In this document: one piece after another, positions 1 through 11,982 of the stretch
How the letters are laid out: the number at the start of each line of letters is the position of its first letter
Position numbering within the stretch: the first letter of the stretch is position 1
Origin: Watersipora subatra
Lineage: Eukaryota; Bryozoa; Gymnolaemata; Cheilostomatida; Watersiporidae
DNA length: 64,000 bases
Assembly: GCF_963576615.1 (NCBI RefSeq)
Contig: NC_088716.1
Span: forward strand, 59,598,228-59,662,227
Reading direction: 5' to 3'
Notes under the pieces: generated by a model
Databases searched by the model: none
Told to the model about the DNA's origin: nothing
Seen by the model: only the letters and a program-made list of their open reading frames with translations
Made by a program: the position numbers and the translations under genes

Positions 1-3000
1 TATAAGAGCATCAGAGGTCACCAAATCACAACTAGAGAGTATTGTCGGGAGCAAATCAGTGAGCACTGTGAGCGGCAGTGACACATCTAAGCATCCTCCT
101 ACACCAGCTCCACGCAAGTTCACCTGTAAGTTTTGTGGCTATGATCATGTCAAGGGCAAGTGTCCAGCATTTGGCCAGACATGTCAGAAGTGCAACAAGA
201 AGAACCACTTTCAGAAAGTTTGTTCAAGTAAGGATGTGAGCAGTGTTGTCTCTTTTACAGGAAGAATGGATGTTAAGGACTACTTCATAGGTCTCATAGA
301 GGGGGATAAGGGCACGGAAAGGACTTGGACGAAGAAATACTTGTTGACACATGGACAAAGACAAAAGCAGATAACGTTCAAGATAGACACTGGAGCTGAA
401 GTCAATTTTCTTCCTTTAACTGTAGCTGAAGATCTGAAAGCAGATATCCAGCCCAGCTCAGCAGGTCTGACCTCTTACACACAGCATCGGATTGGTAATG
501 TGGGCAGAGCCAAAGTAACCCTATCAAGTGATCAGACCACTAGGCATAAAGTGTGGTTTGAACTTGTAGATGCAAATCTTCTACTTATTCTTTCCTTGGC
601 CTGTCCTCCTGCATAAACTTGGGATTAGTTAAGCGCCTTGACAATGTTAATGCTGATGACATAGTGCAAGAGTTTCAAGACTGTTTTGAGGGTATGGGCT
701 GTCTAAGCCGCAAACACACCATCAGAGTTGACCCGCATGTTGTTCCTGTTATTGACAGACCTAGACGTATACCTCTATCTTGATTGGACAAGGTGAAAAA
801 TGAGTTTCAGAAAATGAAAGAAAATGGCATCATTGCTGACATTGATCAGCCCACAGAATGGGTCAGCAGTATGGTGGAGGTAAAAAAAAGATGGCAATGT
901 TTGGATATGTCTAGATTTACGAGACCTCAACAAGGCCGTGCTGAGGAAGCATCACCATATACCAACTCTTGATGACATAGCACACAGGTTTGCCGGGATG
1001 AAAATTTTCTCTATATTAGATATGAAACCTGGATATTGGCATGTACCACTAGATGAGAGTAGTCAGCTACTTACGACATTCAACACTCCCTTTGGCAGAT
1101 TTGCTTTCAAGAGATTACCATTTGGCATTAACTCCTCGGCGGAGGTGCTTGAGAAGAGGGTTGAAGAGGGTGTTTGGACATCTCAACATGGCCATGTATT
1201 TTGACGACCTTATCGTCTTTGGCAAAGACCAAGCAGATCATGACAAAAACTTGAGAGAACTGCTAAATTGTGCTCGGAAACACAATGTGAAGTTCAATCC
1301 AGAGAAGATACAACTCAGCAAATTTGAGGTAACCTATTTAGGTCACATTGTTTCAGCAGAGGGACTGAAACCAGAGCCTACAAAGGTTAAGGCCATAAAT
1401 ATAATGCCCAATCCTACTGACAGACTTGGTAACCAAAGAGTGCTCAGCACACTTAATTTTTTGAGAGGATTTATTCCAGACATATCCACAATTACAGAAC
1501 CCCTTAGAGTTCTCCTGAAGTCTGATGTAAATGGAAATGAGGCTATGAACAAGAAGGAGCTATGTCAAAGATCAAAGAACGTCTCACTTCTTCGCCAGTA
1601 CTGCACTATTTTGATGTCACCAAGCCAACAACTTTGCAGGTGGACTCATCGCAATCTGGACTTGGTGCTGTGCTACTGCAAGACAACCATCCAGCAGCTT
1701 ATGCTTCCAGAGCTTTGACCGAAACTGAACAGAACTGGCCTCAAATTGACAAAGAATTACTTGCCATTGTTTTTGGATGTGAGAACTTTCATGGTTATAT
1801 CTATGGGAGGCAAATAGACATCCAGAATGACCACAACCCTTTGGTCACCATTGTTAAAAAGGCTCTGCACCGAGCCTTACCTCGTCTTCAGAGGCTATTG
1901 CTAAGGCTGCACAAGTATGACATACGACGAGTTTCCTATGTTCCTGGCGAGCTTTTTGCACTTGGAAGAAACACTCTCTAGAGCATACCTAGCTAATGAA
2001 TCAGGTGATATGGAGGAAAAAGTGGTAATGATACATACTGTCTAAATAGAAGAACAAGCTAAAGGCATCTTATCCGCTGCATACCAGTCGGACCCTGTAA
2101 TGAAAGAGCTTAGACAAACTATAATGAAAGGTTGGCCTAGTAGAAGGCAAGTTCCTCACTCCATTCTTCCTTTCTGGTCAGTCAGAGATGAGCTGCATAT
2201 TCAATATGGCTTCATTTATTGTTGTGAGCAACTAGTTGTACCTAGTACTCTTAGAAAAGACCATCTCAACAGAGTTCACCAAGGTCATCTAGGCATGCAA
2301 AAATGTACAGATCGAGCTCGTCAGAGCATATACTGGCCTGGTATATCTTCAGACATTAAGGAGATGGTATCTCGTTGTTCAACATGTCAAAGGTTTGCTA
2401 ATCACCAACAAAAAGAGCCACTTATACCTCATGAGGTTCCCAGTCTTCCTTGGAACAAAGTGGGAATGGACATTTTAGAGTTTCAAGGAAAGAGCTATCT
2501 TCTTGCTGTTAATTTCTTCTCTCACTTTCCAGAGCTATGAATTTTGAAACAGAAAAGGAGTGAAGATGTAGTCTCTGCTTTGAAGTCCATATTTGCTGTC
2601 CATGGAATTCCTGTAGCCATCATAGCCGATAACATGCCATTTGGTAGTGCTTGCTTGGCTAGTTTTTCAAAAAAGTAGGGGTTCAATGTCATAACATCTA
2701 GCCCAAACTACCCGCGTTCAAATGGTATGGCAGAACGCTACGTTCAAACTGTGAAACAACTCATGAGAAAGGCTAATGATTCAGGTAGTGATGTGTATGC
2801 AACACTGCTAGCTTACCGACAGACACCCCTTCCAGTATTAATGTTCAGCCCAGCTGAGCTTCTTTTTAACAGGTGTATACATGGTCCACTTTAACTTACC
2901 ACAGAGACGATGATGCCCTCAGTACCAGAAGCAAAAGAGGATCTGCTACTTTGTCAAACATCTCAAAAGACTATCCATGATCGAAGTGCTCATGCACTCA

Positions 3001-3346
3001 AACCTCTTCATAAAGGAGATTAGGTACTTGTTTGTACTGGTCATGAAGACAGGTGGCGTCAGACTCAGGTTAAATCTCATTATCAGAATCCCAGGTCATA
3101 CATCGTTGAGACTGATTATTCTACTCTGAGGCGTAACCGAATTCACCTAAAGCCTGATCTTAGTGCTAACATGTCTGCTTCAGCTAACGGGGAGAACACT
3201 GAACAGAGATCATCGGAAACAGATGAGGCAACAGCTCTGGATACCTCAGCAGGTTCACCGGATGCTCCGACCTTGACACTCAGAAGAAGTCAGAGAGCAA
3301 ATCTGGGGACTCTGCCACGAAGGTTTGCAGAGTTCGACATGGAGTA
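1..3346 (+). pseudogene. Ty3/gypsy retrotransposon 1, gag (C-terminal part)-pol, decayed
   Basis: Polyprotein remnant of an LTR retrotransposon, entering the window in mid-gag. In order: two CCHC zinc knuckles (about 131-171 and 181-223, the second C-x2-C-x4-H-x4-C); aspartic protease with DTGAEV at about 385; reverse transcriptase (784-1500) with LDLRDLNKAVLRKHH, FSILDMKPGYW and the active-site YFDD near 1198; RNase H (1600-1980, LQVDSSQSGLGAVL); integrase zinc domain (2258-2390) and core (2450-2760, with SNGMAERYV holding the catalytic Glu); C-terminal tail ending near 3346. It is broken: in-frame stops near 781, 2538, 2678, 2892 and 3020 and frame changes near 938, 1195 and 1560. The domain order RT-RNaseH-INT is the Ty3/gypsy order. 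The family call is secure; the element cannot make a polyprotein. Confidence 0.9.
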
Positions 3347-3460
3347 GCTCTAACCAGCAACTCACTAACATTGTACATAGTCTTTCATATTAGTTTTGTT
3401 ATTATCTTACTCACCCATTCGTCATATTTTATAGTTCGTCTTCTCGAGAAAAATAGAGGA

Positions 3461-3718
3461 TGTTATGTCATGTATTAGCCAATTAGATTTATGATAACAC
3501 TGGATTAGCCAATAGTTCAATAGTGCAACAACAACGAGAGTTCACGAGACTACGGTTCAAGCATGGTATAGGATAATAGCGTTAGACAATCAGTTTACAG
3601 TTAAAACTTATTACTATTATTAGGGCTGGCCAGCCACTTAGATTATTTACATTAACGTCAACACTCGAATCACTCAACACTACTAAGGTAAACAACTATC
3701 TTTTAACAGTTTTTGTAA
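3461..3718 (+). repeat. 3' LTR of retrotransposon 1
   Basis: A purine-rich tract (about 3445-3460, GAGAAAAATAGAGGA) lies directly before TGTTATG, the expected place for a polypurine tract and LTR start, about 110 bases after the pol stop. The best partner end is TTTTAACA at 3711-3718, giving TGTTA...TAACA terminal inverted repeats and a 258-bp LTR. The 5' LTR is outside the window, so neither the exact end nor the target duplication can be confirmed. Confidence 0.6.
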
Positions 3719-4256
3719 TACTGAATGAACGAAAAATCCGAAATAAAAATGTAGTTAAATAAAATTGGAAATTTTGTTTGTAGCTTTTTTCTGCTTTCTG
3801 AATGTTTTCCCAGAGTGAAACAGCTTTATTTTACTCTCATGGCGTCTTCCAAAGGTTAAAAGCAAAGGAGATTGTTGTTTGAGATAGTGCTACTTAACTC
3901 ACTTCAGTTCTCATTTGAGCTGATTGTAATGTTTTCTTGTGAGTGAAATGGCTGTAGCATTTCTCATGGCAGCTGATAGTGATATCTTGAAAGATGTTGG
4001 TAGTGGTAGAAGATGATGATGCCCTTAGTCCCTTAAAAGATCGTTGCAAATAGAGTCTGGATAAACTCCTTTGTGGCTCAAGAGTCAAAATAATAGTTAA
4101 TATATTGCTGAGCATATGACTCAGCAGTGCCTAGCCGCTTTGATGACAAAACAATCACGTTACAGTTGTCATTTTCTGATTGCAGACAGTGAAAAGCACA
4201 TGAGGTAGCAGCCCTTTTCTCCATTTCAACTTGCAAACATGCATGCGGCCTACGCA
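3719..4256. other. no gene recognised
   Basis: AT-rich flank between the LTR and the inverted duplication. The minus-strand open frame at 4078-4425 runs from the duplication into this stretch (about 60 codons with several Cys and His). No family was recognised. Confidence 0.4.
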
Positions 4257-4930
4257 CTAGCCTGCCTTGACAAATTAGTTTTTGAGGAGTTGTCTCCCCG
4301 TCGAGTGGACGAGCAACACAACAGCTTGTCACAAGACGTACTGCACCTGATGCATCAGCTGCACTTGTAGGAAGTTGTTCTCTTCCGTCTACGCGGCTTG
4401 GTTGCGATGTTGTCGGTCCCTCCATTGGTTATCAGAACGAATTTCGCGCAAAAATTTGTGTAGAAAAAATAAGATTACATGTACAACGTTAAATCAGCGA
4501 CCAGTGTCTGCGGTAAACTTCAGTAGAACTTGAGAAGTTAGGCAACAACAACGACTAAACATATTGTTATTTGTGCGCTCAGTCAGTTTTATTTCTATTT
4601 TTGTATCAGTTAGTTTTATTTGTTCTTATGGATTTTATTTTCAATTTATTTTATTCTTAAGTATTACTTAAGTTTACAACAAAGACTGGTTTTTGGTTAA
4701 ACGTTGTATTCTTATTTTTTTCTACATAAATCTTTGCGCGAAGTTATGATTACCAATGGTGTGACCGCAATAACATCGCAGCCAAGCCGCATAGACGGAA
4801 GAGAACAACTCCCTTTCAGTGCAGCTGATTCATCAGGTGCAGTACGTCTTGTGACAAGCTGTTGTGTTGCTCGCCCGCTCGACGGGGTGACCCCTCCGCA
4901 AAAACAACAGTTTGTCAAGACAGGCTAACT
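4257..4930. repeat. head-to-head inverted duplication, arms about 230 bp
   Basis: The left arm (4257-4488) is the reverse complement of the right arm (about 4698-4930), around a unique centre of about 210 bp. Outer ends share CCTGCCTTGACAAA / TTTGTCAAGACAGG; inner ends share ACAACGTT / AACGTTGT. Each arm contains a divergent open frame with the same peptide, SQPSR(V/I)DGREQLP, then SGAVRLVTSCCVARPLDG. Many third-position differences leave this peptide unchanged, which suggests it was once coding. It could be the duplicated 5' end of a transposon gene or a foldback element. Function is unknown. Confidence 0.65.
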
Positions 4931-5322
4931 AGGCACTACTTTCTTTAATAATTTCAAACCGGATTACTCATAGTAAAGCATATGGTTTACCGTAACATAG
5001 CATAGTAATTATAAAATTATGACTACGCGTTGTGAAATAGTGCAATTATATTTTGTAACATTTTTCACTAGAAATGACAAATTTTCAGATTCCAACAACT
5101 TTATTTAAGTTAATTTATGCTACATTAACTATTTTAAAATAATCAAAAAAACTTCTGCTGGCCGTTTTTTGATATTTTACATTTCAGCATCACAGGCACT
5201 GGACAATGAGCTATACCGGAGTTTCACGAGGTCAGGTATAATTGCAGTGGCTCAAAACCTGGTCAGTTTCTGGGTCATTTTGTAGGGGTGGAGCTTAATC
5301 CGGAAATACAAAAGCTTTAAAG

Positions 5323-6657
5323 TTAGTCGTACTGCCTAAAAGTGCTTCTGATTTCAACTTTACAAATTCCAGCTACAGATAGAGAAGATTCATCTGCGCT
5401 ATATATACTACGTTCAGGTTTACTCAAACTCAGACCAAGTATTTTGCTAGTCTCTTCTGTTACCGTAGAAACTTCTGCTCCTGTATCGAGTGTAAACTCA
5501 ACATTTTTCCCATTTACTTTTAAAACTTGTTTAATGTCACTACTACATAGCGCATCTTTATTGCTTTTGGTGAATCTCACTCTATGTGGACTTTTTCTAA
5601 AACTCCTACTTTGTCTACTAGACTTATACCTATCCCCTGATGGGCTTCTACTACTACCACTGCTGCTATATCTCTTACAATCACGTCTAGACACTCGTCT
5701 TTCAAGACACTTGTTGCGAGGACAATCCTTAGAAATGTGACCTCTCTTTGAACAAACATAGCACCTAGCACTCGAGCAATCCCTAACATGATGTCCTTCC
5801 CTGTTACAAGCAAAGCAAATAATACTTCTAGCAGGGGAATTATATCGTCTAGGTGATGACCTTTTATAACTTTGCCTACCTCTCCACCCAGGTAAAAAGG
5901 TGTCAGATCTAGCACTACCTGAACTATCTCTCCTAGGCAGCCTATAACTAGAACGCTCATCATGAGATTTCTCAATCTTTCTAGAAACGCGGCAAACAGG
6001 TCCAAGAAAACTACTGTCACTAGATTCCACCTTGATATCTCTCTTAGCACCACTGATAATAGATTCTGATTCTCTAGCTAAATGTCTAGCTTTCAACCTA
6101 TTAGATAACTGCTCCCAAGTTGAGTCAGTCTCTTGCATTAGCCCTCTTCTGGCACCGGAATCACGCAAGCCATTCACTGCTAAAGCTACACAAAAGCGCT
6201 GCCTTAAATCATCATTACCATCACCGAAATTCATATCTCTACTCAACTTTTCCACTCTCACCAAGTATTCTCTTTCTTCTTCCCCTAAAGCCTGTGAGAC
6301 AGTAACAAACTTCATCGTTCTCACAAACACACTCTCCTCCCTCTCATAATGACCTCTCAAAAGATTTAAAGCCGTTTGATAAGCATCAGCTGCTTGGCTC
6401 GCAATATCAAACCCTAAGCTTCTCAGTAACTCCATTCCTCTGCTACCGATAGCGCCCAGTAAAACTAACAGCTTAGTCCTCCCCACAAAGAGTGGGACCC
6501 CACCTTCAGTATTATCCATACGGAACGAAGTAAGCTCGCACGCAACCTCAAACTCACTAAGCCAAGACTTAAAAGAACTAGAGACGTTTCCGCTATCTAG
6601 CCTCAACTTAGGGAAAACACCAACATCTAGCTGCCTAGCAGCCATAATCGCGCACAA
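5323..6657 (-). pseudogene. Ty3/gypsy retrotransposon 2, gag-protease, pol lost
   Basis: An open frame of 444 codons reads like a gypsy gag joined to a protease. The N-terminal 200 residues are gag-like (FKSWLSEFEVACEL, then a helical capsid-like stretch). A basic, Ser/Arg-rich region follows, with two CCHC zinc knuckles at about residues 281-316 (CFACNREGHHVRDC, CYVCSKRGHISKDC). The aspartic protease motif LDTGAEVSTV is near residue 391. Homology stops a few residues after VAGICKVEI, and reverse transcriptase, RNase H and integrase are absent, so the element is truncated at its 3' side. Upstream lie a primer binding site (6901-6917) and the LTR. The nine bases GTTAGTCGT occur at both borders (5322-5330, 7320-7328), either target sequence or microhomology at a deletion. 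Confidence 0.85.
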
Positions 6658-6900
6658 CTATGACAACCACTTTTGACACACCTAACAATTAACACCTCGA
6701 GGAATCACTATAGCACTACTACGATAATACTACTCCACTACCTATACAACGTGGCAACCCAAATCTATAAATAACAATCGCCTACCCGAACAACGCTGCG
6801 ACACAATAGCGTTACTAATTAATATTACCAACCCTCAATGATATATTAGAACAACACAGTATAATAACACCCCTCAATTAATTAATGTAACAACACAGTA

Positions 6901-6917
6901 TCCTGCCTACGACGCCA
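6901..6917 (-). other. tRNA primer binding site of retrotransposon 2
   Basis: Read on the minus strand, TGGCGTCGTAGGCAGGA follows the LTR end (TTTAACA) without a gap. TGG pairs with the CCA end of a tRNA, as expected for minus-strand priming. The tRNA species was not identified. Confidence 0.6.
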
Positions 6918-7312
6918 TGTTAAATAACGTGCAGGTACATACCTTGATACGACACTGTAGAATAAGCCAATCTGTGAGTTGCCGTATAGCTTATATGTCA
7001 TAGCACCGAGAAGCCAATCAAGCTGTTAATCTGATAGCTTTAATACCATGGCAAAAGCATCGCTTACCTTGACTTGTCTCACCATTGCCTTATGGTGTGT
7101 AATCGTGTTTTGAGGTATTATGTAGCCTAATGATGTCTAAGGCAATGGTGAGACAAGTCAAGGTAAGTGATGCTTTTGCCATGGTATTAAAGCTATCAGA
7201 TTAACAGCTTGATTGGCTTTTCGGTGCTATGACATATAAGCTATACGGCAACTCACAGATCGGCTTATTCTACAGTGTCGTATCAAGGTATGTACCTGCA
7301 CGTTATTTAACA
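6918..7312 (-). repeat. 5' LTR of retrotransposon 2, an almost perfect palindrome
   Basis: The 395-bp segment begins TGTTAAATAACG and ends CGTTATTTAACA, the usual TG...CA ends, and abuts the primer binding site of the gag gene downstream on the minus strand. Its first 175 bases (6918-7092) are the reverse complement of its last 175 (7138-7312) with about three mismatches, leaving a 45-base loop. LTRs normally have only short terminal inverted repeats. Either this family evolved a palindromic LTR, or two LTR ends were fused head to head. Confidence 0.6.
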
Positions 7313-7389
7313 AGCCACAGTTAGTCGTTTTCAGCCACTGCAAACGTTTAATTGTTGAGAAATCGAGTAGTTATCTTTTTGTTTAACAA

Positions 7390-7873
7390 AATATCACGTA
7401 AGCATCTTTTTCAAGCAAACTTTTAATTACAAATATGAGTTATTTTAGCAAATTAACATAAAGTATTTACATAGTGGTTTATCATAGTTTTTTCTTGTTA
7501 AAAATAAATGGTAACATGCTCACGAAACGGAAAATCTTCTCTCAAAAATACACCATAAATTATTCTGTATTCGTTTATATTTGAAAAATAGTTTTATGTT
7601 TTTTTAATATAAATACATTTTTGTAAAGCGGTATTACATGAAATATTGAAAAGTTACGACGATTATGTTCTGAACAAATAAAATGCACATTAAAACGATT
7701 GTCCACTTTGTTACCATTCTGAGAGCCTAAAATGATTCTATTTAATTTCACTGTAAATATTAATATTAGCATCTCGTTAGGCATTGATTGTAAAAATGAA
7801 GGCAACAGAAGACAACAGTTTCTTATCTTTACTGTATTTGCTGCAAGCACACACTTTAACAACTAACTTTGTA
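7390..7873 (+). repeat. left inner arm of the long-TIR element
   Basis: It matches the reverse complement of about 12738-13190, with several blocks of 20 or more identical bases. Open frames here (for example 7575-7862 minus) are low complexity and not conserved between the arms. Confidence 0.7.
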
Positions 7874-8461
7874 TTACTCCTAAGTCTCAACTGTAACACC
7901 TTTTGAAACAACGACAGTATGTATACCTAAGGAACAACCATTTAATTGTGTATCTCAAATTTTATTTGAACTTGTTTCTACAATGGTGCGTTGTAAGTAG
8001 CACTGCCAGGCCTAGGCTGTATCTCATCTGTTTGGTTCACAAGAAATGTAGGAGAGGAGGCAAGGTAAAGCAAATTTTTGTAGTCTTCTGCAATGCAGGG
8101 CAGTTATATTTTTGGACTAAACAGCCTGCCTGTGATCAGTAGTCCTCAGTAGTCAGAGTCGGTCACTGCTTGCAATTTGTCTTAAAAAAATTAATTGAAA
8201 TGCACTACATATTCATATTGCTTCAACCCTAAAAGAAGACCTCCATGGGTCATCATGTATTCATAACTGACTTCTTGTATTCGTCATTTCATCTTCTATA
8301 TAGACCTACCTACAGGCCTCCTGTGCCTGTAGTCAGCAATCGTGTCAGTAGGTTATCGAAGCCTCGATAGCTGAATGACATGATTGCTGATGACAGTCAA
8401 TTTCTACAAAGAGCCTTAGGGCCTACCAAATATATTTTTAATTGCAGTGCATTTAAGCATT
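7874..8461. other. non-coding stretch with a hairpin
   Basis: Lies upstream of the first exon of the enclosed gene. The only structure seen is the inverted repeat at 8332-8394. No promoter motif can be named. Confidence 0.3.
8332..8394. repeat. 63-nt hairpin, pre-miRNA-like in size
   Basis: GTCAGCAATCGTGTCA pairs with TGACATGATTGCTGATGAC, with an inner TATCGA/TCGATA stem. The stem is nearly continuous around a 4-base loop. It may be a chance palindrome, a small MITE remnant or a microRNA precursor. Confidence 0.4.
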
Positions 8462-11400
8462 ATGCCACTTGTTCTTGCCTCATCGTTAGACGAGGCTGAG
8501 CAAGCCATCAAAGCCCGTGAAATCGAATATGGCAACAAGTTTTGCACATACCATAAGGACGGCATATTCAACAAGCACGAAAGACTTTTTGAAGGTAATC
8601 TCACACTTTTTCCCCACTGCCTAATTTGTCATGTTGTGTTGAAAATGAACATTTTATACCTCGGATATTTTAGTGTAACCTTGATTGTGAAGTGTAACCT
8701 TGATTGTAAAATGTAGGCCTATGCTTGGTTGTTGTGCAATAGAAGTACATGTACATGTCAATAGTAGCTTATATGTTTTTATTCTGCAGTTTTATGAGGC
8801 CCTTTTTGGTTTGTTTTTGTATCATGTGATCTATGACGTCACAGGCCCTACTTGAAGCAGAATTGACACAATTTTCATCAGTTCACTAGTAACTCACACT
8901 GGATCCACACCACCTACCTCTCAGCAATAAAGGATCACTCTCTATAGACACTCAACTCTTAAGCTTAATTTAACGAAATGGATATTCGTGTATATACAGA
9001 CATGCAGTGGATTACAATCAAGCTTATAGTGCAGCCTTGATTAGAAGATATACATGTGTTTCAATGTACAAGCATTGGCATGCAATTGAAATGACATTAA
9101 AAATCATTGTATATATTAACTAGAAATTCCACTGTCATACAGCCCACGATCAAAGAGATGGCCAGAGATATTGGCAAAAAAATAAAGGGTACTGATGGTT
9201 GAGAAATGCAATATTAGCAATCAAATGGCTCTGCAGTGCAATATATATATATTAATAACTACAATCAAGCAAGCAATAAATGTATCAAGCATCATATACA
9301 TGCAGCAGTTAGTTCTCAATTGAATGTTAGCAATCAAGTAAGGCTAAAAACCTACAACGTCTTCAGCCAATGAATCTAAAAAATCTGTACCATGTTTCTT
9401 AATTTTAAATTTTTATCTGCTCTAATTTAGCAAGGTGAAGATATTTGGAGAAGTAAGACCGTCATTCATGACAGTCAAGGCTATTTATGTATGTATGGCG
9501 AAGAAAAGAGTATGGCGAAGAAAAAGAGTATGGTTGCATGTACGGCCCTGAAAGACAGCAAACCCAGAAGGAAAAGTACAAAGAACAGCGGAGGGTAAGT
9601 TACCGGTACACCAAGAATATTTTACTCAGCCTATTATAAGGGATATTTTTGGACAGCAAAACTCGGTCATTGTATGTCCAATATATTTAGACAGGGCTAT
9701 CCTCCCATGTCTTTGCAAATGCACAGATAGTATAGTATGGATTTTACATAGATATGATAAATAATATTTATTACTTTTATGGATTTTAATTTGTCTTATT
9801 TCTGAAATAGCTATCTTGTAACAAAAGCACGCGTGCACATTTATATTCTTGTAAGCCTGAAATCAGAGAATGTAGTAAATCTAAGTCTACACTACTGTGA
9901 GGGTTGCGACATGTCTAAGCTGTATTCGATACTTTGCTTTCGGTCTCACAGTACATCAAAGTTCAAAAACATTTTCTCTTATTTTAATTCATCTACACTC
10001 TCATAGAAATTTGGTAGAATTGCAAAGAAACAAGGACTTGATTGGAATGCTCAGATACCATATCCTTGACCCAATAGCCAGTGAAGTTTACGGCAATCTG
10101 TCTAATTTTTCTTGAGAATTTCTCATCCTGAGGCCTCACACATGCACCAGATAGTATTATATCGCAGTTCACACTTTTGGTTAAACTTGGACGTAATATT
10201 TTATTTTACATTTAATATTTCACACCTAAAATTTGCAAAAACAATCATTAAAAGCAAGATAAAATGAATGCCTATTTTGGAGCTCTGGCAACAAGGCCTT
10301 TGTTTGGACTCTTTTGCCGATTTGAATTTAGTTAGATTGTGCCCACAAATATAAATATGCTATGCATGTGCATAAATTCATATATGTTGTCACATGGTGT
10401 CGATATACATAATTTACGTATTGTTTACATTTTTAGTCACAGAATCCAACAAAGAGACCGCATCCTCAAGACAATACTTCTGATAGTAACACAGAGGTAC
10501 TCACTCACATAACCAGCAATAAAATTTTAGGCAAATCGTGCAATATTAATTATGGTTAAATGTGGAATTTCATTGGTAGGCGGATCTTCAAGCCATTTAT
10601 AGCCCTAGATTAGTAGCTAGAAAAATGTGAAGTTATAGTAAGTAAGATAATGCAGAAGAACCCCTTGTGTAGGCAGGATTAGGTTTTAGAAACAAATTAT
10701 TTGCTGCCAACTGCAATATTTGTTTAGTTGCCTGTTCACACCCAGCCAAACGTTCAATGCCTCGAGCATTCTGATTTATAGCTCAAGATAGGAGGAAACG
10801 CAGTGCTTGCTCAGGGCGGGTAGGAGTAAGAGCAGAGGCTATGCGAGCTTCCATAGATGTGGGGAGCATCTACCAAACGCCACAAACAACAGCATTATAG
10901 ATGTAACTCAGACACCTGATGTTACTTTCATACCTAACAGTCTGGTGAGTGGTAATATTCAGTAACTCAATTTTAAAATTAGAACCCTGTTGCATGATGC
11001 TTTCGTGTCACTTTAGTGTAAGTGCTCAGTGTCTGAATTGGAGAGAGTTGTGCAGCGATGTTCCCAAATCTTTGATTCCAGATTTGTAAAGCATATCAAA
11101 TCGCTGGCATGCGTTTTACTCCAAATCAAATCACTTAGAAGGGTGACTGCTCAGCTTTCAAATAAAATGAAATTAAAACCATTATCCACTATGTAATTGA
11201 TGGTTTTGATTTAATTTACAAGCTGGGTAATCCATTTTTATGGTGCTTTGATGCCAATCTCATGATTGGTGATTTAATGTGATTTGCAAATCTCTAATCA
11301 GGATTTGGGAGCATCTCTAAAGTTGTTATCAACTCTTTGAGAAGTTGAAAACAAGGTGCCACAACACCATCCGATTCGTAGACTGGGTACTTGGACTAAT

Positions 11401-11795
11401 GTCGCTGTTGTTTTCGACAAGTTAACTCTATGGGCTAAGTCGGTTGAGCAATGTAGGATCGGAGAAGATCTATGAAGCCAGGAACTAATTGTGAAATAAA
11501 ACTACTGTAAAAACAGTAATAAAGTCAGGAACTAGCAAAAGCAGATTTGCCCGGTTCTTTGAGATCGCCAAATTAACTTCCAGCTAATCACAATGTCCAA
11601 TGTAACTTTCCAATCTACTTCATTAAATTAACAAATAATATTCCTGCTAAAGTCAAAAATCGTCGCAAATAATGCCACTTGAATACTGCATTCACAGTAC
11701 TTTACAAGTTCAAGGAGATGTAAATGCACATGCTATGATTGTTTTTATTTTAGATCAAGGATCTCCAAGAGGAGTTTGCAGGGAGTAAGAAATGA
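8462..11795 (+). pseudogene. six-exon gene of unknown function, frame broken by a 17-bp duplication
   Basis: Proposed exons: 8462-8594, 9435-9594, 10437-10496, 10792-10944, 11017-11085 and 11754-11795, each bounded by AG and GT. Exon 1 begins MPLVLASSLDEAEQAIKARE; exon 2 opens GEDIWRSKTVIHDSQGYL; exon 3 has RPHPQDNTSDSNTE; exon 4 contains TQCLLRAG and HRCGEH; exons 5 and 6 look coiled-coil (CSVSELERVVQRCSQ, then IKDLQEEFAG and a stop). Exons 3-6 are all phase 0. Exon 2 carries two copies of TATGGCGAAGAAAAGAG (9494-9510, 9511-9528). If one 17-bp copy is discounted, the six exons sum to 600 bases, exactly 200 codons including the stop. As it stands the frame is broken. No protein family was recognised. 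It sits between the long inverted repeats and may belong to that element. Confidence 0.4.
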
Positions 11796-11838
11796 CAGAG
11801 CATAAATACTTCCTGAGGCTTTCTAATACATGCAATAT

Positions 11839-11982
11839 CTAGATAGGCATAGAACATTTTGTTCCCTATAGCTGTGGGTGAACTGGCAATGAAGGGAGGG
11901 CACGCCAGAGGGCATCTGGCGTGCCCTCTACCTCATTGCCAATTCCTCTGCAGCCATAGACAACAAACTTGTTCTAGATAGG
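11839..11982. repeat. imperfect palindrome of about 144 bp
   Basis: The arms run from CTAGATAGG through GGCAATGA and GGGCACGCCAGA to a 7-base loop near 11910, then back through TCTGGCGTGCCC, TCATTGCC and GTTCTAGATAG. The central 60 bases pair almost perfectly. It could be a small MITE or a long hairpin RNA. No target duplication is visible. Confidence 0.55.

Noticed and set aside
5342..6349. Plus-strand and second minus-strand frames over retrotransposon 2
   Set aside because: Shadows of the gag-protease frame, which carries zinc knuckles and DTGA.
6918..7312. Palindrome as a pure sequencing or assembly fold-back artefact
   Set aside because: The arms differ at about three positions, and the outer ends coincide with an LTR/primer-binding-site boundary, so a real structure is more likely; long reads would settle it.
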